From contig MEFP01000014.1 of assembly GCA_001725155.1 (NCBI GenBank), positions 45,470 to 109,469 on the forward strand: DNA of 64,000 nucleotides. Direction: 5' to 3'. Each line of letters opens with the position of its first letter. Position 1 is the first letter of the stretch. Under the pieces are notes generated by a model that was not told where the DNA came from, searched no databases, and worked only from the letters and a program-made list of their open reading frames with translations. The translations under genes and the position numbers were made by a program. Origin of the DNA: Lysobacteraceae bacterium SCN 69-320. GTDB taxonomy: Bacteria; Pseudomonadota; Gammaproteobacteria; Xanthomonadales; Rhodanobacteraceae. This document shows positions 1-8,379 of this stretch, in pieces.

Positions 1-318
1 AGGGCTTATTGCGGCGAGCCGTTCGAAACCCGCGCCTTCAAGCGGAGCGCTTGCTGCGACAAGCGGTTTGAAGCCCGCCGCTTCAGGGGGAGAGCTTATT
101 GCGGCGAGCCGTTCGAAACCCGCGCCTTCAAGCGGAGCGCTTGTTGCGACAAGCGGTTTGAAGCCCGCCGCTTCAGGAGGAGAGCTTATTGCGGCGAGCC
201 GTTCGAAACCAGCGCCTTCAAGCGAAGCGCTGGTTGCGACAAGCGGTTTGAAGCCCGCGGCTTCAAGGGGAGAGCTTATTGCGGCGAGCCGTTCGAAACC
301 CTCCCCTTCAAGGGGAGG
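1..318. repeat. 45-bp / 90-bp higher-order tandem repeat array
   Basis: Two related 45-bp units alternate. Unit A starts with GCTTATTGCGGCGAGCC at 4, 94, 184 and 274; unit B starts with GCTTGYTGCGACAAGC at 49 and 139 and, diverged, at 229. The strict period is therefore 90 bp. Each unit ends in a decayed copy of the palindrome CTCCCCTTCAAGGGGAG; the last A unit (274-318) carries the intact palindrome. The array runs off the left edge. Because 45 is a multiple of 3, one rightward frame stays open and would read as 15-residue repeats, but no start, ribosome site or known protein supports coding. Confidence 0.85.
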
Positions 319-336
319 GCATGGGAGGGGATGGGG
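299..336. repeat. Half copy of the palindromic repeat, 3' of the permease gene
   Basis: The palindrome CTCCCCTTCAAGGGGAG is followed by a G-rich tail (ATGGGAGGGGATGGGG). It matches the left arm of the larger element at 1914-1959 in the same orientation. It lies 33 bases beyond the stop codon of the leftward permease gene, a typical place for dispersed intergenic repeats. Confidence 0.75.
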
Positions 337-368
337 TTCGCCCCGGAATTCACGCCACCGCACGTCGC

Positions 369-1859
369 TCACCCGCGCGCTTGCGCCGTCGCCATGCGAA
401 CCGTCTTTCCGCGCATCAGCGCCGCGTACACGGTTGCGGAAATGCCGAGCCCGGCGAACCAGGCGTAGGTGTACAGCGTCTTGAAGAACGCCGGCACGTC
501 GGCGAAGGACTGCGGGAACGCGGCGTGCAGGAAGCCCGGCAGGTTCGGCAGCACGCCGGCCAGCAGTGCGGCGATCGCAGCGATGTTCCAGCCGTTGCGG
601 TAGGCGTAGGCGCCGTGCTCGTCGAACAGTTCCTTGAGGTCCAGCCGCGTGCCGCGCAGCAGGTAGTAGTCGACGAGCATGATGCCGGCGACCGGGCCGA
701 GCAGCGCGGAATAGCCGACGAGCCAGGTGAATATGTATCCTTCGGTACTTTCGAGAATCTTCCACGGCATCGCGAGCAGCGCGATCCCCGCGGTGATCAG
801 CCCGCCCGTGCGGTAGGAAATGCGCCGCGGCGAAAGGCTCGCGAAATCGTAGGCCGGACCGACGAGATTGGCTGCAAGGTTGCAGCACATCGTGTCCAGG
901 GTCAGCACGAGCAGGGCCAGACCGACGCCGATGCCGGTGAAGCGGCTGGACAGGTCGACCGGATCCCAGATCGCCTTGCCGTAGATCACGACCGTCGCCG
1001 AGGTCACGATGACCGACATCAGGGCGAGCAGGCCCATCGGCACGGGCAGGCCTAGGGTCTGCCCGATCAGCTGGTCGCGCTGCGAGCGCGCGAAGCGCGT
1101 GAAGTCGGGGATGTTCAGCGCCAGGGTCGCCCAGAAGCCGACCATGGCCGTCAGGGACGGCCAGAACACGGCCCAGAACTGGCCAGCCTTCTCGCCGCCG
1201 GGCACGAACTTCGACGGCATGGCCATCATGCTGCCGAAGCCACCCGCGTGGTTCAGCGCCCAGCCGACGAGGAACAGGCACATGACGATCTTGATCGGCG
1301 CCGAGACCGTTTCGAGCCAGCGTATGGCTTCGGTGCCGTGCACGACGAAGTAGAGCTGCAACGCCCAGAACGCGAGGAAGCAGACGAGCTGGCCGATGTT
1401 GATGCCGAGCAGCGGCAGCGGATCGGCGTGCAGCGCGTTGCCGGTGATGATGTTCAGCAGCGTGTACATGGCCAGGCCGCCGAACCAGGTCTGGATGCCG
1501 TACCAGCCGCAGGCGACGACGGCGCGCAGCAGCGCCGGCAGCTTGGCGCCCTGCGTGCCGAACGAGGAACGCACGAGCACCGCGTACGGGATGCCGTACT
1601 TCGCGCCCGCGTGGCCGATCAGCAGCATCGGCACGAGCACGATCGCGTTGCCGAGCAGCACCGTGCTGACCGCCTGCCACGGCGACATGCCCTGGTCGAT
1701 GAGCCCGGCCGCCAGGGTGTAGGACGGGATGCACATGACCATGCCGACCCAGAGCGCGGCGAAGTGATACCAGGTCCAGGTCCGCTGCGCGGCCGTCGTC
1801 GGCGCGAGGTCGGCGTTGTAGAGCTCTCCCTGCGGTACGGCGGTGTCGCTGGCGGTCAT
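369..1859 (-). CDS. NCS1-family nucleobase:cation symporter
   Basis: A 496-residue integral membrane protein with about twelve hydrophobic segments after a short polar N-terminus, the usual size for the NCS1 family (Mhp1, PucI, CodB, FurA). The segment CGWYGIQTWFGG at residues 117-128 corresponds to the Mhp1 helix bearing its substrate tryptophan and glutamine; here they would be W119 and Q123. It probably imports uracil, thymine, cytosine, dihydropyrimidines or hydantoin with Na+ or H+. The genes upstream on the same strand encode dihydropyrimidine dehydrogenase, so a pyrimidine substrate is the best guess (inference). The gene is flanked on both sides by the CCCTCCCC palindromic repeats, and a 383-bp repeat-filled gap separates it from preA. 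Confidence 0.9.
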   Translation of the reverse strand: MTASDTAVPQGELYNADLAPTTAAQRTWTWYHFAALWVGMVMCIPSYTLAAGLIDQGMSPWQAVSTVLLGNAIVLVPMLLIGHAGAKYGIPYAVLVRSSFGTQGAKLPALLRAVVACGWYGIQTWFGGLAMYTLLNIITGNALHADPLPLLGINIGQLVCFLAFWALQLYFVVHGTEAIRWLETVSAPIKIVMCLFLVGWALNHAGGFGSMMAMPSKFVPGGEKAGQFWAVFWPSLTAMVGFWATLALNIPDFTRFARSQRDQLIGQTLGLPVPMGLLALMSVIVTSATVVIYGKAIWDPVDLSSRFTGIGVGLALLVLTLDTMCCNLAANLVGPAYDFASLSPRRISYRTGGLITAGIALLAMPWKILESTEGYIFTWLVGYSALLGPVAGIMLVDYYLLRGTRLDLKELFDEHGAYAYRNGWNIAAIAALLAGVLPNLPGFLHAAFPQSFADVPAFFKTLYTYAWFAGLGISATVYAALMRGKTVRMATAQARG

Positions 1860-1913
1860 CGGCGGCTCCGGGTTGGAAGCCCGCCCTTCCAGGAGGAGGG
1901 TGGGGTCTTGTGA

Positions 1914-2137
1914 GCCCTCCCCTTCAAGGGGAGGGTTGGGTGGGGATGGGGTGTCGGTCGGGCTAACGGTACTTCATCGAAGCGATCTTCAGCTGAGGGA
2001 TGGATGTTTCAGAAGCGGCGTTTCCATCAAACGAAGCACCGCAGAGCGGATTCCGCATTGGAGCTTCGCTTCGATGCAGAGGGCGTCAGCGTGACCGACC
2101 CCCATCCCCACCCAACCCTCCCCTTGAAGGGGAGGGC
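1914..2137. repeat. 224-bp MITE-like nested palindrome
   Basis: Left arm 1914-1959 and right arm 2093-2137 are reverse complements over about 45 bases with one indel. Each arm has the palindrome CTCCCCTTCAAGGGGAG on its outer side and a GGGTGGGGATGGGG tract on its inner side. Inside lies a second perfect 11-base inverted repeat (1975-1985 with 2066-2076) and a smaller one (1999-2004 with 2033-2038). The whole element could fold into one long nested hairpin. It carries no gene and looks like a non-autonomous mobile or REPIN/MITE-type element between preA and the permease gene. Confidence 0.75.
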
Positions 2138-2236
2138 TTAATCGCCCCCCCTTGGACGGGAGGGCTTAATCGCTCCCTCGAAGGGGAGGGCTATATCGTC
2201 CCCTTGAAGATGTCGTCCCCTTGAAGATGAGGGCTA
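2138..2236. repeat. Degenerate direct repeats of the palindrome core
   Basis: Next to the nested palindrome are several imperfect copies, about 25 bases apart, of a unit resembling GAAGGGGAGGGCTTAATCG. Copies are near 2127, 2152 and 2177, followed by two short partial copies at 2198-2226 (GTCCCCTTGAAGATG). The motif GGGAGGGCTTA also begins each A unit of the left-edge array, which links the three repeat tracts. The tract ends just after the preA stop codon. Confidence 0.65.
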
Positions 2237-2242
2237 GAACTG

Positions 2243-3514
2243 TCAAGCCGTCTCCTTCACGCGCGCCGGGTTGTTCGGATGCGTGGTCCAGTTCGCGTAG
2301 CTGCCGTTGTCGACACGCTGCATCGTGATGCAGTTGTCGACCGGGCAGACGTGCATGCACAGGTTGCAGCCCACGCATTCGCTGTCGACGACTTCGAAAT
2401 GGCGCTTGCCGTCCTTCTCCTTGAGGATGGCCTGGTGCGCCGTGTCCTCGCAGGCGATGTGGCAGAGCCCGCACTTGATGCACTTGTCCTGGTCGATGCG
2501 CGCCTTGATGTCGTAGTTGAGGTTCAGGTACTTCCAGTCGGTCACGTTCGGCACGGCCAGGCCGCGGAAGTCCTCGAGCGTGCGATAGCCCTTCTGGTCC
2601 ATCCAGTTGGCCAGGCCCGCGATCATGTCGTCGACGATGCGGAAGCCGTAGTGCATGGCCGCCGTGCAGACCTGTACGTTGCCGGCGCCCAGGGCCATGA
2701 ACTCGGCCGCATCGCGCCAGGTTCCTATTCCGCCTATCGCCGAGATCGGCAGGTTCGGCGTTTCGGGATCGCGCGCGATCTCGGCGACCATGTTCATCGC
2801 GATCGGCTTGACCGCCGGGCCGCAGTAGCCGCCGTGCGTGCCCTTGCCGTCGACGGTCGGCGTCGGCGCCATGAGATCCAGATCGACCGAGACGATGGAG
2901 TTGATCGTGTTGATCAGCGATACCGCATCGGCGCCGCCGCGGTAGGCCGCGCGCGCCGAGTGGCGGATGTCGGTGATGTTCGGCGTCAGCTTGACGATGC
3001 ACGGCAGGCGCGAATGCTGCTTGACCCAGCGCGCGACCTGCTCGACGTATTCGGGTACCTGGCCCACGGCCGAGCCCATGCCGCGCTCGGACATGCCGTG
3101 CGGGCAGCCGAAGTTCAGCTCGACCGCGTCGCAGCCGGTGTCCTCGACCATCGGCAGGATGGTTTTCCACGACTGCTCGTCGCAGGGCACCATCAGCGAG
3201 ACGATCATCGCGCGATCGGGCCAGTCGCGCTTGACCTGGCGGATCTCGTCGAGATTGACCTTGAGCGGCCGGTCGGTGATGAGCTCGATGTTGTTGAGAC
3301 CGGCGATGCGCTGGCCGTTCCACTGCACCGCGCCGTAGCGCGAACTCACGTTGACGACGTGCGGGTCCAGGCCCAGGGTCTTCCAGACCACGCCGCCCCA
3401 GCCGGCCTCGAACGCGCGGATGACGTTGTAGGCCTTGTCGGTCGGCGGCGCGGAGGCGAGCCAGAACGGGTTCGGCGAACGCACGCCGACGAAATTGTTG
3501 CGCAGGTCTGCCAT
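2243..3514 (-). CDS. preA: NAD-dependent dihydropyrimidine dehydrogenase, subunit PreA
   Basis: 423 residues. The N-terminal three quarters form an FMN-binding TIM barrel of the dihydroorotate-dehydrogenase type. The C-terminus holds two 4Fe-4S clusters: C345-C348-C351-C355 and C380-C383-C386-C390, the latter followed by PVDNC. Together with PreT it reduces uracil to dihydrouracil and thymine to dihydrothymine (or the reverse) in the cytoplasm, the first step of reductive pyrimidine breakdown. Its ATG lies one base beyond the preT stop, so the two subunits are translationally coupled. Length and domain order match E. coli PreA. Confidence 0.96.
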   Translation of the reverse strand: MADLRNNFVGVRSPNPFWLASAPPTDKAYNVIRAFEAGWGGVVWKTLGLDPHVVNVSSRYGAVQWNGQRIAGLNNIELITDRPLKVNLDEIRQVKRDWPDRAMIVSLMVPCDEQSWKTILPMVEDTGCDAVELNFGCPHGMSERGMGSAVGQVPEYVEQVARWVKQHSRLPCIVKLTPNITDIRHSARAAYRGGADAVSLINTINSIVSVDLDLMAPTPTVDGKGTHGGYCGPAVKPIAMNMVAEIARDPETPNLPISAIGGIGTWRDAAEFMALGAGNVQVCTAAMHYGFRIVDDMIAGLANWMDQKGYRTLEDFRGLAVPNVTDWKYLNLNYDIKARIDQDKCIKCGLCHIACEDTAHQAILKEKDGKRHFEVVDSECVGCNLCMHVCPVDNCITMQRVDNGSYANWTTHPNNPARVKETA

Positions 3515-3515
3515 C

Positions 3516-4883
3516 TCAATTCTCCGCCGTGCCGTTGCCGCTGAGCCGCGCGTGCATCGCGCGCGCGGCGCGTTTGCCGTCCTCGACGGACTGCACCGTC
3601 AGGTCCACCTTGCCGCCGACGCAGTCGCCGCCGGCCCAGACACCGCGCACCGAGGTCTCGAATTCCGCATTCACCGCGATGCGGCCGTTGCGGATCTCGA
3701 TCACTGCACTGCCGTCGCCATTGGCGCGCGGCGCGATCAGGGTCTGGCCGATGGCCTTGAGCACGCTGTCGGCGGCGAGCGTGAAGTAGTCGCCACTGCC
3801 GAGCAGGCGGCCGCTGTCGTCGAGCTGGGTGTATTCGAATTCGATGCCCGCTACCGCACCGTCGCCGAGGATGCGCCGCGGCTGGGCCCACTCGATCACG
3901 CTGACGCCCTGGGTCTTGGCGAACTCCTGCTCGGCCCAGGTCGCGCTCATGCTCGCGCTGCCGCGGCGATAGACCAGGGTCACCGATTCGGCGCCGAGCT
4001 TCTTACTTTGCACCGCCGCGTCGATCGCGGTATTGCCGCCGCCGATCACGACGACGCGGCGGCCCACGGGCAGTTTGCTCAGGTCCGGACACTGGCGCAG
4101 GTCGGCGATGAAGTCGACCGCGTTGCGCACGCCGGCCAGCGCCTCGCCTTCGATGCCGAGCGCGTTGACGCCGGTCAGGCCCAGGCCGAGAAACACCGCG
4201 TCGTAGTCGCGGCGCAGTTCGGACAGATGCAGGTCGTCGCCGAGCGTGCGGGCGCCTTCCCAGCGGATGCCTCCGAGGGACAGCAGCCAGTCGATTTCGC
4301 GCGCGGCGAAATCCAGCACCTTGTATTCGGCGATGCCGTATTCGTTGAGGCCGCCGGGCCGGGGCTTGGCGTCGAAGATCACGACGTCGTGGCCGGCCCG
4401 CGCCAGCGCATGTGCGCAGGACAGGCCCGCGGGTCCGGCGCCGACGACGGCGACGCGCTTGCCGGTCGCCGCGGCACGCTCGAACAGCGCGGTGTTGCTG
4501 TCGAACACCCAGTCGGTCGCATAGCGCTGCAGCGCGCCGATCTGCACCGGCTCCGATTCGCCGGTGTTGCGCACGCAGCTGCCTTCGCAAAGGATCTCGG
4601 TCGGGCAGACGCGCGCGCACATGCCGCCGAGCACGTTCGCGCCGAGGATGTCCTGGGCGGCGCCGCGCAGGTTGTCGGTCGTGATGCGGCGGATGAAGCT
4701 CGGTATGTCGATGCCGGTCGGGCACGCCTGTATGCACGGCGCGTCGTAGCAGTAGTAGCAGCGCTGCGCCGCGATCAGGGCGTTCTGGCGGTCCAGCGGC
4801 GGGGCAACGTCGTCGAAATTCTGTGCAAGCTGCTGCGCGGACAAACGTCCGGAAGCGATGTCGGCGTGGTCCTTGCGGTCCAT
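3516..4883 (-). CDS. preT: NAD-dependent dihydropyrimidine dehydrogenase, subunit PreT
   Basis: 455 residues from the ATG at 4883, which has AGGAG five bases upstream. The frame stays open 67 codons further but that extension is low-complexity, has no homologous look and no ribosome site, so it was dropped. The N-terminus carries the cysteine clusters CYYCYDAPC and CARVCPTEILCEGSC for iron-sulfur centres. Next come an FAD-binding Rossmann motif (VVGAGPAGLSCAHALA) and an NAD(P)H-binding motif (VVVIGGGNTAIDAA). It belongs to the glutamate-synthase small-subunit family and passes electrons from NADH to PreA. The region 4884-5145 upstream probably holds the preTA promoter; no clear operator was seen. 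Confidence 0.95.
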   Translation of the reverse strand: MDRKDHADIASGRLSAQQLAQNFDDVAPPLDRQNALIAAQRCYYCYDAPCIQACPTGIDIPSFIRRITTDNLRGAAQDILGANVLGGMCARVCPTEILCEGSCVRNTGESEPVQIGALQRYATDWVFDSNTALFERAAATGKRVAVVGAGPAGLSCAHALARAGHDVVIFDAKPRPGGLNEYGIAEYKVLDFAAREIDWLLSLGGIRWEGARTLGDDLHLSELRRDYDAVFLGLGLTGVNALGIEGEALAGVRNAVDFIADLRQCPDLSKLPVGRRVVVIGGGNTAIDAAVQSKKLGAESVTLVYRRGSASMSATWAEQEFAKTQGVSVIEWAQPRRILGDGAVAGIEFEYTQLDDSGRLLGSGDYFTLAADSVLKAIGQTLIAPRANGDGSAVIEIRNGRIAVNAEFETSVRGVWAGGDCVGGKVDLTVQSVEDGKRAARAMHARLSGNGTAEN

Positions 4884-5145
4884 TCGTTCTCCTGGGGGCG
4901 CCTGGGAGGAAACCGGGACGACGCGTGCGCCGCCCACCAGCGGTTCGGCGGACGAGAGCGGACGCGAGCGTCGGAAGAGGATGGGAGCACGACCTGCAGA
5001 CGGCCCTTGCGCCTGCGCGACGCGCCCTGGCCGGGCGGGTCTCCCCCACCCGCCTCTTGTAGTCGCATTGCCGCGCCGGTGCAAGCGGCGCTGCGGCAGC
5101 CGGGCTATCGGATCGGCGCCGGATCCTCGGGCCGATTTTCCGGCG

Positions 5146-5499
5146 TCACGAAAGTGTCCTGCGTCCGGCCAGTTTCGCGCGCCGCCACTGCCGGTCGCTG
5201 TTGCGCTCAGACTTGCGCAGCGCCTCCTTCGGAACGTAAGGCCAGAACTGGTTGAGCAGCGGCAGATACATCGAGTGCCGGATCAGGCCGGCCCGGAACT
5301 GCTCGATCAGGCGCAGTTCGAGCAGATACTGCTGCCAGAACTTGTCCCACTTACGTTTCTTGCGCGGCGCCGGCACGTGCAGCTTCCAGTGCACGCAGAT
5401 GCATTCGCGGCCGCAGTGCGGACAGGGGATGCCATGCGTGACCGCCGGCTTGCGCTGCAGCTTGCGGCAATGAAGACAAGCGAACGTTCGATTGCTCAT
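5146..5499 (-). CDS. Small zinc-ribbon protein of unknown function
   Basis: 117 residues from the ATG at 5499. Two cysteine pairs, CLHC at residues 8-11 and CPHC at 26-29, form a likely zinc ribbon. A basic, aromatic-rich remainder (about residues 45-117) includes the stretch RKKRKWDKFWQQYLLEL. The open frame extends 101 codons upstream but that part is compositionally poor, and the ATG at 5499 begins directly before the conserved-looking zinc ribbon. There is no signal peptide, so it is probably cytoplasmic and may bind nucleic acid (inference). I do not recognise the family. It sits between preT and a block of small exported proteins, all leftward. Confidence 0.6.
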   Translation of the reverse strand: MSNRTFACLHCRKLQRKPAVTHGIPCPHCGRECICVHWKLHVPAPRKKRKWDKFWQQYLLELRLIEQFRAGLIRHSMYLPLLNQFWPYVPKEALRKSERNSDRQWRRAKLAGRRTLS

Positions 5500-5626
5500 G
5501 GCGAATTCCAAAACCCCTGATGTGGCCGCCGAAACGGAAGGATCCATCCGGCCGCGCCGACCATTGAGACAACGACAGCTTCGGCACGATACCCGGTATC
5601 GGCCTGGAGAAATCGGCGCGGCTATG

Positions 5627-6130
5627 TCATGTACCCGGTGGCGCCGGATCCGCCGCGGTCGCAGGCGGCGCGCAAGGCTTGAACAGGCCCGGCGAACCGG
5701 GCGGCAGCAGGCCGTTGGCCATTGCCTGGACGAAAGCATCGAGCTCGGGCGCGATGCCGCATTTGGGGATCCTGTAGCCGCGAGCGCGCCGCTGGCCGTC
5801 ATGATCTTCCATGACAGTCACGACGTAGTGAAAAGCCGGCTCTATGTCGCCGGAACCATTGACGACGGCGAAGCGCTCCAGATCCAGAGCGTCTGCCTGC
5901 CGCCAGAGCTGCTCGAACCGCTCTTTCGGATAGTCGACGATCGGAGGATCCTGCTCCGGCTCGAAGAAATTCCTGATGGTGGCTTTGGTGCGGTCCGGAA
6001 ATGCGATGACCGTCAGCATGAACATGCCATTACGGTCCTGGGTCGCGAGCGAAAGCGTTCGCGAATCGACGTCCTGCGCGGCGACGCTTCCGGCGAACAG
6101 CAGCAGCAACAGCGAGAGCAAGAGACGCAT
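5627..6130 (-). CDS. Exported protein of unknown function, paralogue of 7845-8339
   Basis: 167 residues from the ATG at 6130, chosen because MRLLLSLLLLLFAGSVAAQ is a clean Sec signal peptide with a probable cleavage after A-A-Q; AGAGG lies ten or so bases upstream. The mature part contains DYPKERFEQLWRQA, RIPKCGIAPELDAFV and a C-terminal FKPC, giving two cysteines that could pair. The same landmarks in the same order occur in the gene at 7845-8339 (DYPREHFERVWQRA, RLPRCAIGAELDNFV, LEPC), so the two are diverged tandem paralogues. Function unknown; periplasmic location inferred. Confidence 0.75.
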   Translation of the reverse strand: MRLLLSLLLLLFAGSVAAQDVDSRTLSLATQDRNGMFMLTVIAFPDRTKATIRNFFEPEQDPPIVDYPKERFEQLWRQADALDLERFAVVNGSGDIEPAFHYVVTVMEDHDGQRRARGYRIPKCGIAPELDAFVQAMANGLLPPGSPGLFKPCAPPATAADPAPPGT

Positions 6131-6334
6131 CAGGAAACGACCTCTGCGGAAAAGCCGGGCGAATTTACTGCGGGTAGTCAAACGACCCGCGGCGAGTGGA
6201 AACGAACTCTCGGGCTCGGCGCGCCTTGCCGGCGGGAAGCGGCAAGCCGGCGCGAGTCGGACGCGTGCGCCGCGGCGAAGACGCCTCGCCTCCGCCGGCA
6301 CTCTCTGCCCTGACGAGTTCGGCGAACACCACGC

Positions 6335-6994
6335 TCACGGCTTGCGCGCGGGCGCGCCGGCCGCCGGCACGCCGATACGCAGCGACTGCGCGAGCGCGAG
6401 GATCGCCGGCAGGTCGCTGTCGACAGCGGCGACAGGACCGTAGCAGGCGAGTTCCATCCAGCGCGTGCCGGCGGACCAGAGCCAGACATGGAATCGCTGG
6501 CGCGGCAGAGTACGGGCCATCTGGCCGGCCGGAGTACCCGACAGGACCTGATGGCGGAAAGTCTTGCCGGCGATGACTGCTTCCTCGTCCTTGTCGACGG
6601 TCACGGCCGCCGCCCCCTGGGAGGACAGGCGCGTCGCATAACTCTCGCGTTTCACCATCGCCGCGCCGGGCTGCCACGACTCCTCGAAGCTGCAGACGAC
6701 ATCGACGCCGTTGCGATAAAGCATGGCCGGTCCATCGGGATCGCGCGGGTCTACCGCAGCAGTCCATTCGCAAGGATCGTGGCGCAGGCTCGCAGAACGA
6801 CGCGCGACTTTCTCGGTCCTGCCCTGCCCTGGCTGGGCCGACTGACTGCATTCGGTGACCGCGCCGTTCGGCGCACTGATGATGGTCTCGACCTGCGCGT
6901 TCGCGAACGGGTTCGTTTCGCTGGCCTGGGCGGAGGCCGCCAATCCGCACAACACGAGTGCCAGGCCAGCAACGGATGGTCGAATGGCTTTCAT
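6335..6994 (-). CDS. Exported protein of unknown function
   Basis: 219 residues. The start ATG at 6994 has GAGAGG about eight bases upstream. The N-terminus MKAIRPSVAGLALVLCGLA followed by ASAQA is a typical Sec signal peptide. The mature protein has four cysteines (in TECSQ, DPCEW, VVCSF and ELACYG) and otherwise resembles no family I recognise. It lies in a leftward run of five small genes, 34 bases downstream of the small membrane-protein gene at 7037-7360. A periplasmic or surface role is likely from the signal peptide alone. Confidence 0.7.
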   Translation of the reverse strand: MKAIRPSVAGLALVLCGLAASAQASETNPFANAQVETIISAPNGAVTECSQSAQPGQGRTEKVARRSASLRHDPCEWTAAVDPRDPDGPAMLYRNGVDVVCSFEESWQPGAAMVKRESYATRLSSQGAAAVTVDKDEEAVIAGKTFRHQVLSGTPAGQMARTLPRQRFHVWLWSAGTRWMELACYGPVAAVDSDLPAILALAQSLRIGVPAAGAPARKP

Positions 6995-7036
6995 GCTTTT
7001 CCTCTCATGGGCACCTCGAAGCTTTTCGAGGCGTCC

Positions 7037-7360
7037 TTATGGATACGACGCACTGCAGGCTTCGACGGAACGAGTGACAGGTGGCATCCACACGGCCGCA
7101 ATGACGAACAGCGCGGCGATCGACGTTGGAAGCAGCAAGAGACCGGTTTTCCAGCCGGCTCTCGACTTCCGCGAAAGCAGGGCGACGACAGGCAAGGTCA
7201 GCCAGGCAAGCCAGCCGCCGAGTACGCCCAGCGCGAATCCGACGCCCATTTCGCTGAAGCACCCGGCATAGGCGCGCGGGAACCAGCGATACGAGTAGTA
7301 CACCGTCACCGCGAGTGCGACGCTGCCCCAGACAAACAGGATTCGGGTCAGCCACTTCAA
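7037..7360 (-). CDS. Small three-helix membrane protein, TTG start
   Basis: 107 residues with about three hydrophobic segments (roughly residues 6-24, 38-63 and 73-94). The start is TTG at 7360; a very strong GGAGGT lies seven bases upstream, which decides it. Cysteines occur at the first loop (YAGCFSEMG) and near the C-terminus (EACSAS). No family recognised. It sits just upstream of the exported protein at 6335-6994 and just downstream of another small membrane protein, probably in one transcript. Confidence 0.65.
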   Translation of the reverse strand: MKWLTRILFVWGSVALAVTVYYSYRWFPRAYAGCFSEMGVGFALGVLGGWLAWLTLPVVALLSRKSRAGWKTGLLLLPTSIAALFVIAAVWMPPVTRSVEACSASYP

Positions 7361-7393
7361 CCTCGTTACCTCCGCAAAGACCAGATCGCGCGA

Positions 7394-7624
7394 TCAGAAC
7401 GGGGCTGCGCCCCTGTTGTTGTGAAGCGCAATCAGCAGCCATGCCAGCAGCAGCAAAAGAGCACCCGCAAACGTAATGGCATTGACGTGACGCTCCCGAT
7501 CGCGGCCGCGCGGAAAACGCCCCAGGGTCGCCAGGAGCAGGAAAGCCCGGCCAAGGTGGAACAGAACAGTCGACCAGGCTATCGACAGGAACCAGAGCGT
7601 GTCCATCGTGGCGAGAACTTTCAC
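7394..7624 (-). CDS. Small two-helix membrane protein, GTG start
   Basis: 76 residues from a GTG at 7624, preceded by GAGGAG with six bases between; the upstream ATG at 7720 has no such site and would add a charged 32-residue leader. Two hydrophobic segments (about residues 9-30 and 48-68) are separated by a charged loop (GRFPRGRDRERH). Function unknown. It precedes the TTG-start membrane protein gene by 33 bases and is probably co-transcribed with it. Confidence 0.55.
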   Translation of the reverse strand: MKVLATMDTLWFLSIAWSTVLFHLGRAFLLLATLGRFPRGRDRERHVNAITFAGALLLLLAWLLIALHNNRGAAPF

Positions 7625-7844
7625 GACAGTCTCCTCATGTCCGGCTCCTGCAGGATGGGAACGACAGGCCGCGGCTCGACGGGCGTGTATGGCCACGATG
7701 TCCCTTACGAAAAAAGGCATTGCGCCTGATCACGCTCTCCCGCAGCGGCACTAAGCCGCGGTGGACATCAGAAAGCGATGCACTCGCCGTCGTCGACCGC
7801 GGCACGACGCCGCGCCGTACTGGTCGACGGCTCAGCACAGGCCG

Positions 7845-8339
7845 TCAGTTCGGCAGTATCGGCTTGCAGGGTTCCAGCTTCCTCGGCAAATTCGGCGGCA
7901 GCAAGCTGTTCGCGATCGTCTTGACGAAGTTGTCGAGCTCCGCGCCGATCGCGCATCTCGGCAATCGGTAGACCTTGGTCTGCAGGCTGCTCCCGGCACT
8001 CTGACGGCCAATGGTGACGACGTAGTTGTCGGCAAGATCGACGCTGTCGCGTTCGTCGATTTCGAAGCGCGTCAGATCGTAGCCGGCGGCACGCTGCCAG
8101 ACACGCTCGAAATGCTCGCGCGGGTAGTCGACAACGACGTCCTTGAAGGAAATGCCGGGCGCTTCGCGGCTCACAAAGGCCTTGACCTTGCTCGGCAGCT
8201 CGACGACGACGAGGCGATGCTCACCGTTGAGGTCCCGCGTCATCAGGGTGATCACGCGCGCAGGCTCGTTGCTCGATTCCTTGGCACCGACCGGCAGCAG
8301 GAACAGCAGCGAAAGCAGCAGAATGACACATCGCAGCAT
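7845..8339 (-). CDS. Exported protein of unknown function, paralogue of 5627-6130
   Basis: 164 residues from the ATG at 8339. MLRCVILLLSLLFLLPVGAK is a Sec signal peptide. The mature part shares the pattern DYPREHFERVWQRA ... YVVTIGR ... YRLPRCAIGAELDNFV ... NSLLPP ... LEPC with the protein at 5627-6130; only the N-terminal third has diverged. Two cysteines near the C-terminus are conserved between the two. The gene lies 40 bases downstream of the beta-ureidopropionase gene on the same strand, so it may be co-transcribed with it, but nothing in the sequence ties it to pyrimidine breakdown. Confidence 0.72.
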   Translation of the reverse strand: MLRCVILLLSLLFLLPVGAKESSNEPARVITLMTRDLNGEHRLVVVELPSKVKAFVSREAPGISFKDVVVDYPREHFERVWQRAAGYDLTRFEIDERDSVDLADNYVVTIGRQSAGSSLQTKVYRLPRCAIGAELDNFVKTIANSLLPPNLPRKLEPCKPILPN

Positions 8340-8379
8340 GGCGAGACTCCGGCAGCGGAGCGGGACAGTCTGTCCGGAC

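Noticed and set aside
1..318. Repeat array considered as a CRISPR array
   Set aside because: The units abut directly and alternate in type with no unique spacers, and no cas genes are near.
68..484. Repeat-containing rightward frame as a gene for a 15-residue-repeat protein
   Set aside because: The frame is open only because the period is a multiple of three. It runs antisense into the permease gene and has no ribosome site. It could change if sequence to the left shows a start.
4884..5084. N-terminal extension of PreT to 522 residues
   Set aside because: Low-complexity arginine/proline-rich sequence; the ATG at 4883 has an ideal AGGAG and gives the standard family length.
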